From positions 124,001 to 188,000 of the forward strand of contig NZ_JAQQTG010000020.1 of assembly GCF_028561335.1 (NCBI RefSeq): a stretch of 64,000 nucleotides of DNA. The letters run 5' to 3'. Positions 1 to 8,593 of the stretch are shown piece by piece. Position 1 is the first letter of the stretch; every line of letters begins with the position of its first letter. The notes under the pieces were generated by a model, which worked only from the letters and a program-made list of their open reading frames with translations, made no database searches and was not told the origin of the DNA. The position numbers and the translations under genes were made by a program. The DNA is from Aequorivita todarodis (GTDB lineage: Bacteria > Bacteroidota > Bacteroidia > Flavobacteriales > Flavobacteriaceae).

Positions 1-577
1 TTTCTTCCACAAAACTCAAAATGTGTGAGGTGACCAAAATGGTTTTTCCCTTTTCCCTTTCGGAAAAAATCAAGTTCTTCAACCGCAGATGCGAGATGGG
101 ATCGAGGCCACTCGTGGGTTCATCAAGAATAATCAAAGGGCTGTCAAACATAAACGTAAGCACCAAATTTACTTTCTGTTTTGTGCCGCCCGAAAGGTTT
201 GCCAATTTTTTATTGAGAAAGGATTGCAACTTAAAAAGGTCAATCAACTCTTCGTCCTTGGTGGCTTTTGAATCGCGCAGATCCTTGATCATCGCGATAA
301 GCTCATTCACTTTCAGATTGCCGGGGAAATTGGCTATTTGGGGCAGGTAATCGATCTTTTCACGATATTTAAAATTGTTCTTTAAGGATTTCCCATAAAT
401 GGAAATTTCACCTGAATCGGGCAAAACCATTCCCAGTATAGCTTTTATGAGCGTGGTCTTTCCCGAGCCGTTGGGGCCGAGAATGGAAAAGATGCCACCT
501 TCTTTTATGGAGAGATCAATGCCCTTTAGCACTTCGTTCTTTCCGAATTTTTTATGTAAATCCTTAATTTCTATCAT
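1..577 (-). CDS. nosF: NosF-like ABC transporter ATPase (3' part beyond left edge)
   Basis: The frame opens at an ATG whose first base is 577 and stays open to base 1, so about 192 residues are present and the C-terminus lies outside the window. Walker A (GPNGSGKTT, about residues 31-39), the signature LSGGT, and Walker B (LIILDEPTSGLDP) are all readable. NosF energises the NosDFY complex that supports copper-site assembly of nitrous oxide reductase at the membrane. The start overlaps the 3' end of nosD by 14 bp, so translation is probably coupled. nosY would be expected just outside the window. Family is certain; the NosF assignment rests on context. Confidence 0.9.
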   Translation of the reverse strand, partial: MIEIKDLHKKFGKNEVLKGIDLSIKEGGIFSILGPNGSGKTTLIKAILGMVLPDSGEISIYGKSLKNNFKYREKIDYLPQIANFPGNLKVNELIAMIKDLRDSKATKDEELIDLFKLQSFLNKKLANLSGGTKQKVNLVLTFMFDSPLIILDEPTSGLDPISHLRLKNLIFSEREKGKTILVTSHILSFVEE

Positions 578-1817
578 GAGCTATTTTTTTCATTCTTGGA
601 TTTTCGTCCATCAAATCGTCTGGGGTGAACACTGGGGAAACTTTTTCAGAAAAGTCAATGATGTCTATAAACAGACTTCGCATTAAAATTATGGTTTCCG
701 GAGTGCGGTTCACTATGTACGAAAAGAGCTTTACAGGGCGGTAGGCCACATCGCCTATCCCGTTTTTGTTCAGGTCGTAACCCGTGTAATCGCTCCAGTA
801 ATTGCCGTCGAATTTATTGTTGTTGATCCGTCCGTTATAGGAAATATCAAATGAATTATAGAGAAAGTTGTTATTTATCACTTGGTTTTCGTAGCAGGCA
901 CCTTTCACTTTTATTGCGTAGCCATTGCTGGTAAAATCGTTGTTGGAATACTCCAAACGGTTGCTTCCTTCCACAGTTATACCCACCGTGTTTTCAAGAA
1001 ATAGGTTGTTTTTGATATTGGCGTCGTTTACTTCCTTCAACAGTAACCCGTAGGCAGCGGTCCCCCAGTTTTTCTGAATAATATTGTGCTCCACCTCCAT
1101 AAATTTTGAAAACATCAAAGCAATTCCGGCGCCGTTGGTTTCAAAAACGTTATTGATTACACGGTTATCGTTGCTGAACATAAAATGAAGGCCGTAACGC
1201 ACATTGTTCTTGCTAAGATTATTGGTGATGGTTATATTATCAGAGAATTCAAGATAAATGCCATCGCGGACCTTCTGGACGTCATTTCCCGTTACTTCCA
1301 CATTTTTACAATACCAAAGATGAATGGCGTTGCCCGAGTTGAATTCGGTTACGGCTTCCCCCCGAACCTTGTTGTTCAGCACTTTTCCATCGTTGGATTT
1401 TTGAAGGTAAATTCCGAAGAAAAGTTTTTCGAGCTCCAAATTCTGAATGAGGAATCCCGTGCTATTTACAACCCGTACGGCAGCATAGTCTGTAGTGTAG
1501 CTTACGCCTACGTTGATGATCCTAAAGCCATCGAGCGTAACATTATCTGTGCCAATGGTGATGATTTCCCCTTTTTCCTCGCCATCAATCGTGGGCATGT
1601 CTTCCCCGATTAAGGTAATGCTTTTATCAATTTTAATGTTGGCCTCTTTATAAATGCCTTTTTTCACCAAAACAGTATCGCCATCCGCAGCTTGAAGCAC
1701 GCCTTCCTGAATTGATTTTACAGGGCACGTGGAGCAGACCGTTATTGTTTTTGACCATAGGTTTGCACTGGAAAACAATATGAGCAGGAGAAAAAATATG
1801 TGGTGTTTGTTTTTCAA
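564..1817 (-). CDS. nosD: NosD, periplasmic beta-helix copper-maturation protein
   Basis: 417 residues with a Sec signal peptide (hydrophobic core about residues 6-20). The body is a run of right-handed beta-helix coils of the NosD/CASH type: repeated N-N-x-V/I and G-I-x-L units across about residues 60-340. NosD works with the NosFY ABC transporter in the periplasm to mature the copper centres of NosZ. It lies downstream of nosL and overlaps nosF, the usual nos order. Length fits the family. The start chosen puts the charged MKNK in front of the hydrophobic core. Confidence 0.93.
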   Translation of the reverse strand: MKNKHHIFFLLLILFSSANLWSKTITVCSTCPVKSIQEGVLQAADGDTVLVKKGIYKEANIKIDKSITLIGEDMPTIDGEEKGEIITIGTDNVTLDGFRIINVGVSYTTDYAAVRVVNSTGFLIQNLELEKLFFGIYLQKSNDGKVLNNKVRGEAVTEFNSGNAIHLWYCKNVEVTGNDVQKVRDGIYLEFSDNITITNNLSKNNVRYGLHFMFSNDNRVINNVFETNGAGIALMFSKFMEVEHNIIQKNWGTAAYGLLLKEVNDANIKNNLFLENTVGITVEGSNRLEYSNNDFTSNGYAIKVKGACYENQVINNNFLYNSFDISYNGRINNNKFDGNYWSDYTGYDLNKNGIGDVAYRPVKLFSYIVNRTPETIILMRSLFIDIIDFSEKVSPVFTPDDLMDENPRMKKIAHDRN

Positions 1818-2022
1818 AATGAAGTCAAAATTAATCAGTACAAGGTCATTCTCTTGCGAGATGATTAAAAAAATGAAGATACAGAATTTAAAGAAGTTTC
1901 AAAATTGAAATGCATGAAACTGATGGTTTCGGAAATCGGTTAGATTTCGGTTTATAAAAAAGCCTTCAGCAAGTTTTAAGAACTAATTAGTTATTCAGAA
2001 ATTGCTGAAGCCACTTTTTACG
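1818..2022. other. nosD-nosL intergenic region, no gene seen
   Basis: About 205 bp of AT-rich sequence between the nosL stop and the nosD start. No coding frame of useful length, no CRP/FNR-type palindrome with the 22-bp spacing described elsewhere, and no strong hairpin were found. Confidence 0.5.
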
Positions 2023-2454
2023 CTATAATTTTAGGTGCTCCTGAATTTCCTTCCAGGAAAAAACAGTGCCCGTAAATTTCTCTTGGGCCTTCTTTCCTTC
2101 CTCTATATTTTTAAAAGCTGAAAGATTGGCACCCATTGGGCTTTGCAATTTTTCACTCACCAAATAGGAAGCTTTGGTAGCGTCAATCAATTGGCCGGGC
2201 TGGTTAAAATCTGCCACTAAATAATGTGCCATTTCTGTTTCCTTAAATTCATCTTGTAAGGAATGGACCATACATTCTATTGCATCATATTTATAAGCCT
2301 TTCCCTTTGCCGTAACTACCTGCGATGCGTGCTGCCTATCTACAATAGTCATATTGCAGAAATGACAAGCATCTGAGCCGTAATTTATGGGCTGTGGGCT
2401 AACGTTGCAGGCCGTGAACAAAAATGAAATAAGTAATAATTGTATGATTTTCAT
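2023..2454 (-). CDS. nosL: NosL, copper-binding lipoprotein chaperone
   Basis: 143 residues from the ATG at 2454. Signal peptide with lipobox FTAC, acylated Cys16. The copper-binding core CHFCNM (Cys30, Cys33, Met35) and the downstream IECM (Cys61) match NosL, which delivers Cu(I) to NosZ in the periplasm. The same frame extends upstream to 2562, but those extra residues translate a palindromic intergenic repeat and would bury the signal peptide, so the internal start is preferred. It sits between the 203-residue membrane protein and nosD in the nos operon. Confidence 0.92.
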   Translation of the reverse strand: MKIIQLLLISFLFTACNVSPQPINYGSDACHFCNMTIVDRQHASQVVTAKGKAYKYDAIECMVHSLQDEFKETEMAHYLVADFNQPGQLIDATKASYLVSEKLQSPMGANLSAFKNIEEGKKAQEKFTGTVFSWKEIQEHLKL

Positions 2455-2483
2455 CTGTATAAAATATTTAAGAAATAGGAAGA

Positions 2484-2533
2484 TGCCCGCCTGCCGGACG
2501 GGCAGGGAATGCCCATCCCGATAGCTATCGGGA
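2484..2533. repeat. Palindromic intergenic repeat (CCTGCCNNNNNGGCAGG and CCCGATAGCTATCGGG)
   Basis: Two adjacent inverted repeats lie upstream of nosL: CCTGCC/GGCAGG arms at about 2489-2505 and the perfect 16-bp palindrome CCCGATAGCTATCGGG at 2517-2532. A second, imperfect copy of the latter lies at 40186-40203. They fall in the untranslated leader and probably form RNA hairpins or are REP-like dispersed repeats. Confidence 0.7.
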
Positions 2534-2625
2534 GGTTTACAATTTGTTAACGGGCATTTCATAGTGTTAAAAATTTAAAGGTTTACCCTTTCTATATTTA
2601 CTAATTGGGAATTTATCCCTTCAGT

Positions 2626-2671
2626 CCCCGATGAAAAATCGGGGCCACCTTCCCCTGAAAAAAGGGGAAGG
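2626..2671. repeat. Pair of hairpins between the 203-aa gene and nosL
   Basis: CCCCGAT (2626-2632) pairs with ATCGGGG (2638-2644), and CCTTCCCCT (2648-2656) pairs with AGGGGAAGG (2663-2671). Placed right after the stop of the upstream gene, they could stabilise the transcript 3' end or attenuate transcription into nosL. No clear T-tract follows on the minus strand, so a full terminator is not claimed. Confidence 0.55.
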
Positions 2672-2687
2672 AGCTCCAGATATATTA

Positions 2688-3299
2688 TTATTTGGCTTTA
2701 TATTCTTTTTTTCCCACAAAGAAGGCTACTACGGTGAGCATCATGCCAACAAACATCATATATGCTCCAGTTGCGGGCCAGGAGTCCACATCAAAATTCA
2801 GCATTTTTTGATAGCCTAAAAGGGGCGGTTTATAGGTCATTGGCGTGCCATCGGGGTTAAGGAGTTTCATTATAGCCTTTGGATCCAGATCGGTTCCGTA
2901 ATCAATAAGCCATAGGTTAAAATCGTACATTCCCATAATTCCAAGTACGGACATCAGTACGAACCAGCCCAAAAACCATTTGTAGCTCACTTTTCCGAAG
3001 AAACCGAGCAATCCTATAAGCACTCCAATGGCTACCATTATTCCGATAACCGTTGGGAATACTTCAAATTCCCACATATCTTCAACTTTCGGAATGGTCT
3101 TCATCCCGATATAGTGGTTGAGACCGTCAATATTCTGAATATCAAATTCTTCTACGCCCTGTATTCCTTCAATGTAAATATCCATTCCCAATGGGTCTGG
3201 GTATTGGGGTGCACCAAGCATAATATTCCACAACGGGAATTTAAAAAGACCCAATAATAGCAAGGAGCCAATTATCATTATTATTCCTGCTTTTTTCAT
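2688..3299 (-). CDS. Nos-cluster membrane protein of unknown function
   Basis: 203 residues with hydrophobic segments near the N-terminus (about 5-25), two in the middle (about 83-102 and 107-127) and one near the C-terminus (about 178-196). A soluble loop of about 55 residues after the first segment contains the conserved-looking GLNHYIGMKTI. The His/Met-containing loop and the position between nosZ and nosL suggest a role in metal handling or electron transfer to NosZ, but this is inference; I do not recognise an experimentally characterised family. Confidence 0.8.
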   Translation of the reverse strand: MKKAGIIMIIGSLLLLGLFKFPLWNIMLGAPQYPDPLGMDIYIEGIQGVEEFDIQNIDGLNHYIGMKTIPKVEDMWEFEVFPTVIGIMVAIGVLIGLLGFFGKVSYKWFLGWFVLMSVLGIMGMYDFNLWLIDYGTDLDPKAIMKLLNPDGTPMTYKPPLLGYQKMLNFDVDSWPATGAYMMFVGMMLTVVAFFVGKKEYKAK

Positions 3300-3417
3300 T
3301 TTGTTTAAATTTTAAATCTTAAACTTCAGTATGTGGTTGGATTCTGGTTTAAGCGTGCGTGCAGATATAATCCTTGCTGATTTTTTTATAGAAACATCGT
3401 GCTACAAATTTTTTAAA

Positions 3418-3449
3418 AAAGACGGGGGAAATCAACAACCCCCGTCTTT
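3418..3449 (-). terminator. Rho-independent terminator after nosZ
   Basis: Perfect 11-bp stem AAAGACGGGGG (3418-3428) / CCCCCGTCTTT (3439-3449) with a 10-nt loop, followed on the minus strand by a T-rich tract. It lies 55 bp beyond the nosZ stop and before the 203-aa gene, so it probably makes nosZ mRNA more abundant than the distal nos genes. Confidence 0.85.
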
Positions 3450-3503
3450 ACTGAAAATACTATCAATCACTAATCTAGTATTTTCACAACTAAAAACATC
3501 TTA

Positions 3504-5477
3504 TTAATCTTCGCCCAAGCTCCAAGACAATTCAATATTCGAATCGGCTGGGCTTACACGTACATATCCTTGCATTTCTTGGTGAAGGGCAGAACAGAAG
3601 TCGGTACAATAGATTGGCCATACTCCTACTTGCTTTGGTTCCCAAACCAAGGTTTCGGTTGCTCCCGGCATAACAAGCAATTCAGCATTATTGGCGCCAA
3701 TTACTGCGAAGCCGTGCGGTACGTCAAAGTCCTGTTCGTGGTTTGTAACGTGGAAGAATACTTTGTCCCCTACCTTTATACCTTCAATATTATCAGGGTT
3801 AAAGTGGCTACGGATCATATTCATATAAACGTGTACTTCTTTGCCATCGCGCTCTACCCTAACCTCACTATCCTGAAGAACTGCATACTTGTGCTTGTTT
3901 TCCGCAAGTTTATAGATCTTTCTAGATTTTGGCGCAACCAAGTCCCCAGGAATTGCAGCGGCATAGTGCGGCTCACCAATGGTTGGGAAATCCAGCAACA
4001 GTTCCATTTTATCGCCAGTAATATCGAATAACTGGGCAGACTGTGTAAGTTCCGGGCCCGTTGGCAAGTATCTATCTTTTGTAATCTTGTTCAAGGCTAC
4101 AAAGTATTTACCAAATGGCTTACGTGAGTTTCCTCCGGGAATCATCCCGTGACCTACAGAGTAAAATACGGGTTGACGGTCTAAAACCTCCCAAGTTCCA
4201 ACTTTCCATTTTACAACTTCAGAAGAGATAAAGAAGGTGGTATAAGCATTTCCTTTATCATCAAATTCTGTGTGAAGTGGCCCTAAACCTGGCTGTTTAA
4301 CTACGCCGGCAAGGATATCCTCAAATTTCAAGATTGGAATTCCGTAGGCTTCCCCATCAAATTTTTTGTTCTCAATAGCGTCAAGCATTTTGGTGAAGCT
4401 GTGCACTGTTAAATCTGCAGAAAGTTTCCCGTTACCTACAATATATTCACCTGTTGGATCAACATCGCAACCGTGTGGAGATTTTGGAGTTGGTAGGAAA
4501 TAAACAGCTCCGGGAACATCCATTGGGTTTACGGTCAACACTTCTTTCAACATAGTAGATGTAGCGGTATGAGTGTGCTCATCCAAAATGTTATGTGCAT
4601 AATTGGCAGGAACTTTTTTTCCTCCACCGTTGTTCACATAGTCCTCGATTACTTTCCAGTTTACTGCGGCGATAAAATCCTTATCGTTTTGTGAGGCGTT
4701 AACTTCCAATAGCGAGTGGGCTTCTTCAGTGTTATAAGTGGTGAAGAAGAACCAACCATGGCTCTTATCACGGCCAGGGTGCGAAAGGTCGTAGTTAAAC
4801 CCAGGCATCATCAGCTGGAACTTAATCCCCATTCTACCTGTTTCTTGGTCAACACTAATAAATGTAAGCGCTCCTTTAAAGTTGCCCTTGTAGTCTTTTA
4901 TAGACATATCTGTTTGTGGAACAGGCACGGAGAAACGTGTACCCGCTACCACATATTCGGTGTTTTCGGTAATAAAAGAGGAACTGTGGTTACCCGCACT
5001 GTTTGGTATTTCAATAATTTCCTCTGTTTTAAAGCTCTCCAAACCAATACGTGCAATTCGGGGGGTGTTGTTACCATTTATAAATATCCAACGACCATCC
5101 AACACACCGTTCGTTTGTGAAATATCAGGGTGGTGAGAGTCATCCCAAGGCACAAAGCCGTATGAAGTATTCAACATGGGTTTTGTTTCTTCGGAATATC
5201 CCCAACCGTTTTCCGGGTTCTGTGAGAATACAGGAAGTACTTTAAGCAAGCGGCCTGAGGGCAGCCCATAAACGCCAAGCTGTCCACTAAATCCACCAGA
5301 CATAAACGCATAGAATTCATCGAGTTCGCCGGGAGCCACATATACTCGCTCGGCAGCGTTGGTAGCCAAGCCTCCTTGGCCTCCCTTTTTACCTTTTTGG
5401 TTTCCGCCATCATTACAGCTCACCAGTCCGGCAACCATAATCAGGGAGATTAAAATATTAATTGATTTTTTCATCAT
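3504..5477 (-). CDS. nosZ: Nitrous-oxide reductase, clade II type
   Basis: 657 residues. Reduces N2O to N2 in the periplasm. The N-terminus carries a Sec signal with lipobox LVSC (Cys21), not a Tat twin-arginine signal, which is characteristic of clade II (atypical) NosZ. CuZ histidines are visible in the beta-propeller, for example DDSHHPD (His115-His116), KSPHGCDVDP and GLGPLHTEFD. The C-terminal cupredoxin domain has the CuA motif CTDFCSALHQEM (about residues 624-635). ATG codons at 5477 and 5474 are both possible starts. It is preceded by nosC and a fasciclin gene, and followed by a terminator and the accessory genes. Confidence 0.98.
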   Translation of the reverse strand: MMKKSINILISLIMVAGLVSCNDGGNQKGKKGGQGGLATNAAERVYVAPGELDEFYAFMSGGFSGQLGVYGLPSGRLLKVLPVFSQNPENGWGYSEETKPMLNTSYGFVPWDDSHHPDISQTNGVLDGRWIFINGNNTPRIARIGLESFKTEEIIEIPNSAGNHSSSFITENTEYVVAGTRFSVPVPQTDMSIKDYKGNFKGALTFISVDQETGRMGIKFQLMMPGFNYDLSHPGRDKSHGWFFFTTYNTEEAHSLLEVNASQNDKDFIAAVNWKVIEDYVNNGGGKKVPANYAHNILDEHTHTATSTMLKEVLTVNPMDVPGAVYFLPTPKSPHGCDVDPTGEYIVGNGKLSADLTVHSFTKMLDAIENKKFDGEAYGIPILKFEDILAGVVKQPGLGPLHTEFDDKGNAYTTFFISSEVVKWKVGTWEVLDRQPVFYSVGHGMIPGGNSRKPFGKYFVALNKITKDRYLPTGPELTQSAQLFDITGDKMELLLDFPTIGEPHYAAAIPGDLVAPKSRKIYKLAENKHKYAVLQDSEVRVERDGKEVHVYMNMIRSHFNPDNIEGIKVGDKVFFHVTNHEQDFDVPHGFAVIGANNAELLVMPGATETLVWEPKQVGVWPIYCTDFCSALHQEMQGYVRVSPADSNIELSWSLGED

Positions 5478-5507
5478 TTTATTGTTTAAATTAAATTGTT
5501 TCTGAAA

Positions 5508-6083
5508 TTAGTTTGCCGGTAATATCACTTTATCCACTACGTGAACAATTCCGTTACCTGCGGGAACGCTAGCTAAAATTTTAGCACCGCCCACATATAC
5601 ATCTTCACCTTTAACCTCTACGGTAGCATCAGTACCATCTGCCTGTCCTACTTTTTTGAATTTTTTCAAAAAATCCTTTGAATAGTTACCGGGCGTTACG
5701 TGATGCTTCAGTATGGTAGCCAACTTTTCTTTGTTCTCAGGCTTTAAAAGTTCTTCTACAGTTCCTGCTGGCAAGGCATCAAAAGCTGCATTGGTAGGTG
5801 CGAAGACCATTAAAGGTCCAGCATTTACCAATGAATTTTCTAATCCCGCTGCTTGCACGGCTGCTACAAGAGTGGAGTGGTCTGGCGATCCGATTGCAAT
5901 TTGCAAAACGTTTGGCGCCGACTCATCATCTTGAATAAAAGCCTGTCCTTGGTTGCTAGATGGAGCCTCGCCTTGGGCGGAACTCTCTACTGGGGTTCCA
6001 GTTTCGGTGGTTGTTTCGTTTTTGCAGGCCGAAAACACAAGCAGTGCGGCCGAAACAAACAGTAATTTGAATGTTGTTTTCAT
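5508..6083 (-). CDS. Fasciclin (FAS1) domain lipoprotein in nos operon
   Basis: 191 residues. Signal peptide with lipobox FSAC (Cys20), an acidic/Ser-rich linker of about 35 residues, then one FAS1 domain (about 58-190). The FAS1 hallmarks are present: TLVAAVQAAGL, the H1 motif LMVFAPTNAAFDALP, and the H2-type ending NGIVHVVDKVILP. FAS1 domains mediate protein-protein or cell-surface contacts. Its position between nosC and nosZ suggests a periplasmic partner of the nitrous-oxide respiratory complex, but no function is established from sequence. Confidence 0.9.
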   Translation of the reverse strand: MKTTFKLLFVSAALLVFSACKNETTTETGTPVESSAQGEAPSSNQGQAFIQDDESAPNVLQIAIGSPDHSTLVAAVQAAGLENSLVNAGPLMVFAPTNAAFDALPAGTVEELLKPENKEKLATILKHHVTPGNYSKDFLKKFKKVGQADGTDATVEVKGEDVYVGGAKILASVPAGNGIVHVVDKVILPAN

Positions 6084-6103
6084 TTTGGTTCTGGTTTTTA
6101 AAA

Positions 6104-6129
6104 CCTTGCAGGGCCTAAACCCTGCAAGG
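6104..6129 (-). terminator. Hairpin between nosC and the fasciclin gene
   Basis: Perfect 10-bp stem CCTTGCAGGG (6104-6113) / CCCTGCAAGG (6120-6129) with a 6-nt loop, followed on the minus strand by TTTTAAAAACC. It resembles a weak intrinsic terminator or processing hairpin inside the nos operon, which would set the nosC to nosZ transcript ratio. Confidence 0.6.
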
Positions 6130-6153
6130 GGATTGGTTGTTTAAGTATATAGA

Positions 6154-6666
6154 TTAGAGTGTTCTAAAATATTCCAATACCTGTCTGGCTTCTTCCTCGG
6201 TAAGGTGCTGGTTCGCCATTGGTGAGCCGTTAAACTCTGCCATAAGTGCAATTGCAAGCGGATCTTTTTGGGTCATTTCCTCAGGATTCAGGATCATGTT
6301 CATAATCCATTCTGGGGTACGTCTTTCCATAATCCCTTTTGGTGCCGGACCAATAAACTTTTTGTCCGGTTTATGGCAAGCCATACATTTTGTCTTGTAA
6401 ACCTCCATCCCTTTGGCGGCCATGGCCTGGTCAATTTCAGCCGGAAGCTCTAAACTTTTAATTGGGCCAATACCTTTGTTGGTCAAATCTACCGTTTCCG
6501 AGGGTTTTACATCAGATGCTGCGCTGGTTGTAGTTTCAGCAGAAGCTTCGGTTGCGGCAGGCTTTTGGCCTATCTGGATATCGCTGCTTTTCTTTTCTTC
6601 TTTTCCGCCACAGCCAATCAAAGTCAAGATTGCAATTGCGGTTAGTGATTTCATTACGTTTTTCAT
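6154..6666 (-). CDS. nosC: Monohaem cytochrome c lipoprotein (NosC-like)
   Basis: 170 residues. Signal peptide ending in the lipobox LIGC (Cys19), then a low-complexity Ala/Thr/Glu linker (about 30-60). The class I cytochrome c domain has haem motif CMACH (Cys94, Cys97, His98) and Met150 in NGSPM as the likely sixth ligand. Its likely role is electron transfer from the quinol pool to NosZ at the periplasmic face of the membrane. As first gene of the nos operon it has a CRP/FNR-type box plus -10 element directly upstream (6690-6733), so the operon is probably switched on by low oxygen. Confidence 0.9.
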   Translation of the reverse strand: MKNVMKSLTAIAILTLIGCGGKEEKKSSDIQIGQKPAATEASAETTTSAASDVKPSETVDLTNKGIGPIKSLELPAEIDQAMAAKGMEVYKTKCMACHKPDKKFIGPAPKGIMERRTPEWIMNMILNPEEMTQKDPLAIALMAEFNGSPMANQHLTEEEARQVLEYFRTL

Positions 6667-6689
6667 AGTTGTTAAGATTAATTACAGGG

Positions 6690-6733
6690 CAAACTTACTG
6701 TGAAGACACGATATAGAATATGATTTTCGTCAT
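6690..6733 (-). promoter_or_regulatory. nosC promoter with CRP/FNR-type box
   Basis: On the minus strand the palindrome ATGACGAAAATCAT (6720-6733) is followed by exactly 22 bp and then the -10 element TAAGTTTG (6697-6690). The box centre would be near -42 from the start site, the class II activator position. The same geometry recurs at seven other promoters here. Confidence 0.82.
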
Positions 6734-6829
6734 ATATAAGAGTTTTTTATCCTTGAATATCCGCTGTGCGGAACTCCCAAAGTTTTAAAATTCCCCTAAG
6801 CAAAGATTGAAGCTTTTGGGAAGTTAATT

Positions 6830-6873
6830 ATGATGGAAATCATTTCAATACTTAATCCGTTAATGTACTTTTG
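6830..6873 (+). promoter_or_regulatory. Usp promoter with CRP/FNR-type box
   Basis: Perfect palindromic box ATGATGGAAATCAT (6830-6843; arms ATGAT/ATCAT), 22 bp, then -10 element TACTTTTG (6866-6873), 15 bp before the Usp start codon. It is arranged divergently to the nosC box and spaced identically. Confidence 0.82.
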
Positions 6874-6887
6874 GGAAAACTAAGAAT

Positions 6888-7712
6888 ATGAAAAATATAC
6901 TTTTACCTACAGATTTCTCGAAGAACTCAAAAAACGCCATTAGGTTTGCAATGAAGTTTTTTGAAGGGGAAGCCTGTACATTTCATATTTTAAATACACA
7001 AAAGCCCTCCAGCTACTTAACTGCCGATGTACGCGCAGGTTCATTCGGAAGTTCGGTTTACGAAGGTGTTTTGGCCGACAACAAAAAGGAACTTGAAAAA
7101 ATGATCACGTTTTGTGAATCCATTTCCGAAAAGGAAGATTTCACCTTTGTTCCAAAAATTGATTTCGCAAATATTGTTGATGCCGTAAATCAGGCGGTGG
7201 CAATAAATGACATTGAACTTATAGTTATGGGTACCAATGGCGCTACAGGTGCCGCCGAAGTTCTCTTTGGAAGCAACACCTTAAATTTAATACGAAACGC
7301 AAACTGCCCCGTACTTGCCATTCCACAAGGATATATTTTTGAAAAAATCCAGTCGGTCTTGCTCTCCGTCAACTATCAGTATGACGTTACGGACGAAGCA
7401 CTTGAGGTTCTTTTGAAAATAGTACGAAAAAACAAAGCGGTTTTAAAAATTCTGGAGGTAGAAGAGGACAAGATTGAAGTTATGCCCCAAAAAATTGATT
7501 TTAGAGAACATTTTAAAGACATAACCTTCGAACGGTTCTGCATTAAAAACCTGCCCTATCCTATGGCTATAAATGCTTTTGAACAGTTAATACCCATACA
7601 GCTCCACGCTATGTTCTTAGAACGTAAGAGCTTTCTGGACCGCTTTATTTTTGGATCGGATACTTCAAAAATTAGTTACACTTCTCCCGCGCCACTTTTG
7701 GTGCTTAAATAA
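6888..7712 (+). CDS. Universal stress protein, tandem UspA domains
   Basis: 274 residues. The first UspA domain (about 1-147) begins MKNILLPTDFSKNSKNAI and has the nucleotide-loop pattern VMGTNGATG...GSNTLNLIRNANCPVLAIP expected of ATP-binding Usps. The second domain (about 152-274) is degenerate and lacks the loop. It is divergent from nosC across a 221-bp region with two CRP/FNR-type boxes, one serving each gene. Usps of this type accumulate under energy or oxygen limitation. It is one of seven Usp genes in the window. Confidence 0.93.
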   Translation: MKNILLPTDFSKNSKNAIRFAMKFFEGEACTFHILNTQKPSSYLTADVRAGSFGSSVYEGVLADNKKELEKMITFCESISEKEDFTFVPKIDFANIVDAVNQAVAINDIELIVMGTNGATGAAEVLFGSNTLNLIRNANCPVLAIPQGYIFEKIQSVLLSVNYQYDVTDEALEVLLKIVRKNKAVLKILEVEEDKIEVMPQKIDFREHFKDITFERFCIKNLPYPMAINAFEQLIPIQLHAMFLERKSFLDRFIFGSDTSKISYTSPAPLLVLK

Positions 7713-7727
7713 TGGAGTTTAAAAAAG

Positions 7728-8360
7728 CTATTTTACAATCAAAAGATTGTTTTTCTTGAGCGTTTTCACAAGTTTTTTCACATAATCGCGAATGGTAGAT
7801 GCAGCTCCGGGCGGATCAACGATGTCTATCTTTCCGCGCCAAATTAAATCCCGATCCTTGCCGGGACAGAGGCAATACAAAGAAGTTTCTGTGTTGTAAA
7901 CTGGATAATCCTCAATTTGCGAGCTGCCATAAACAGGCTTATTCTCGTTATAATAATCACTGAACGACTCAAAGGATTTTGCGAGATTTCGGTAAGATTG
8001 CCCAATGGTAACCTTGCTTTCCTGCCCGGTGACTTTTGAAAAAAGAACTGCATCAAAACCAGCATCCATAAGCTGTTTCTCAAGATTTGCCAGATTTTCC
8101 TCAGATTGGTCAATCTCATTTACAGGTTCCTCGAAATAATCAACACTTTTAATAGCATTCACATTTTCTGCCTCCAAGGCATTCACAAGGCTGTATTCAA
8201 ATTGACGCTGTAACCCCCCATTTGGGGTTAACCCTACCACCAAAACTTTATTGGCCTGAAAATTCGGGCTTTCCGCATTGATATATTCATCCACCAAACG
8301 GCTGCTGGAGCAACTGGCAAACAAAATTATGATAACCGAGAAGGCAAAGAGTCCTTTCAT
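7728..8360 (-). CDS. Lipoprotein of unknown function
   Basis: 210 residues from the ATG at 8360; an in-frame ATG at 8378 would place six extra polar residues before the signal. Lipobox FASC (Cys17) followed by SSSR. The mature part starts with NKVLVVGLTPNGGLQRQFEYSL-like sequence, typical of outer-membrane-associated lipoproteins that bind or adjust other envelope proteins (DUF4136-like in outline, not certain). It converges with the upstream Usp gene, 15 bp apart. No regulatory box is visible upstream. Confidence 0.78.
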   Translation of the reverse strand: MKGLFAFSVIIILFASCSSSRLVDEYINAESPNFQANKVLVVGLTPNGGLQRQFEYSLVNALEAENVNAIKSVDYFEEPVNEIDQSEENLANLEKQLMDAGFDAVLFSKVTGQESKVTIGQSYRNLAKSFESFSDYYNENKPVYGSSQIEDYPVYNTETSLYCLCPGKDRDLIWRGKIDIVDPPGAASTIRDYVKKLVKTLKKNNLLIVK

Positions 8361-8553
8361 AGAGTTTAAATTAGTCAAGGCAAGTATTAAAAGTAGCCGT
8401 ATGTAAAGATACGTTTCTCTTTTTCAAATTCCCGCGATTGTGAAAATGAAGTAAAACTAAAGAATTTCATATTTTCAAATAGGATTTAGCTCAGGCTTTA
8501 CTTAAAGTTTTCCGAAAATTATTTAAAAGATTTCGGAGTAAAGATAAATTTTC

Positions 8554-8577
8554 TATCTTTGTTAACCAAATGGTTAA
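8554..8577 (+). promoter_or_regulatory. -10 element and operator of the TetR/ABC operon
   Basis: TATCTTTG (8554-8561) fits the TAnnTTTG -10 element. The inverted repeat TTAACC-AAAT-GGTTAA (8562-8577) follows immediately, where transcription would start. A TetR protein bound there would block initiation; the site is 17 bp before the tetR start, so autorepression of the whole operon is likely. No good -33 element is visible. Confidence 0.65.
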
Positions 8578-8593
8578 ACCATAAAGTTGAAAT

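Noticed and set aside
1185-1613. Plus-strand frame of 142 residues across nosD
   Set aside because: Antisense to a beta-helix gene with clear NosD features; no own start context.
2455-2562. 36-residue N-terminal extension of NosL
   Set aside because: It translates a palindromic intergenic repeat and hides a perfect lipoprotein signal that starts at 2454.
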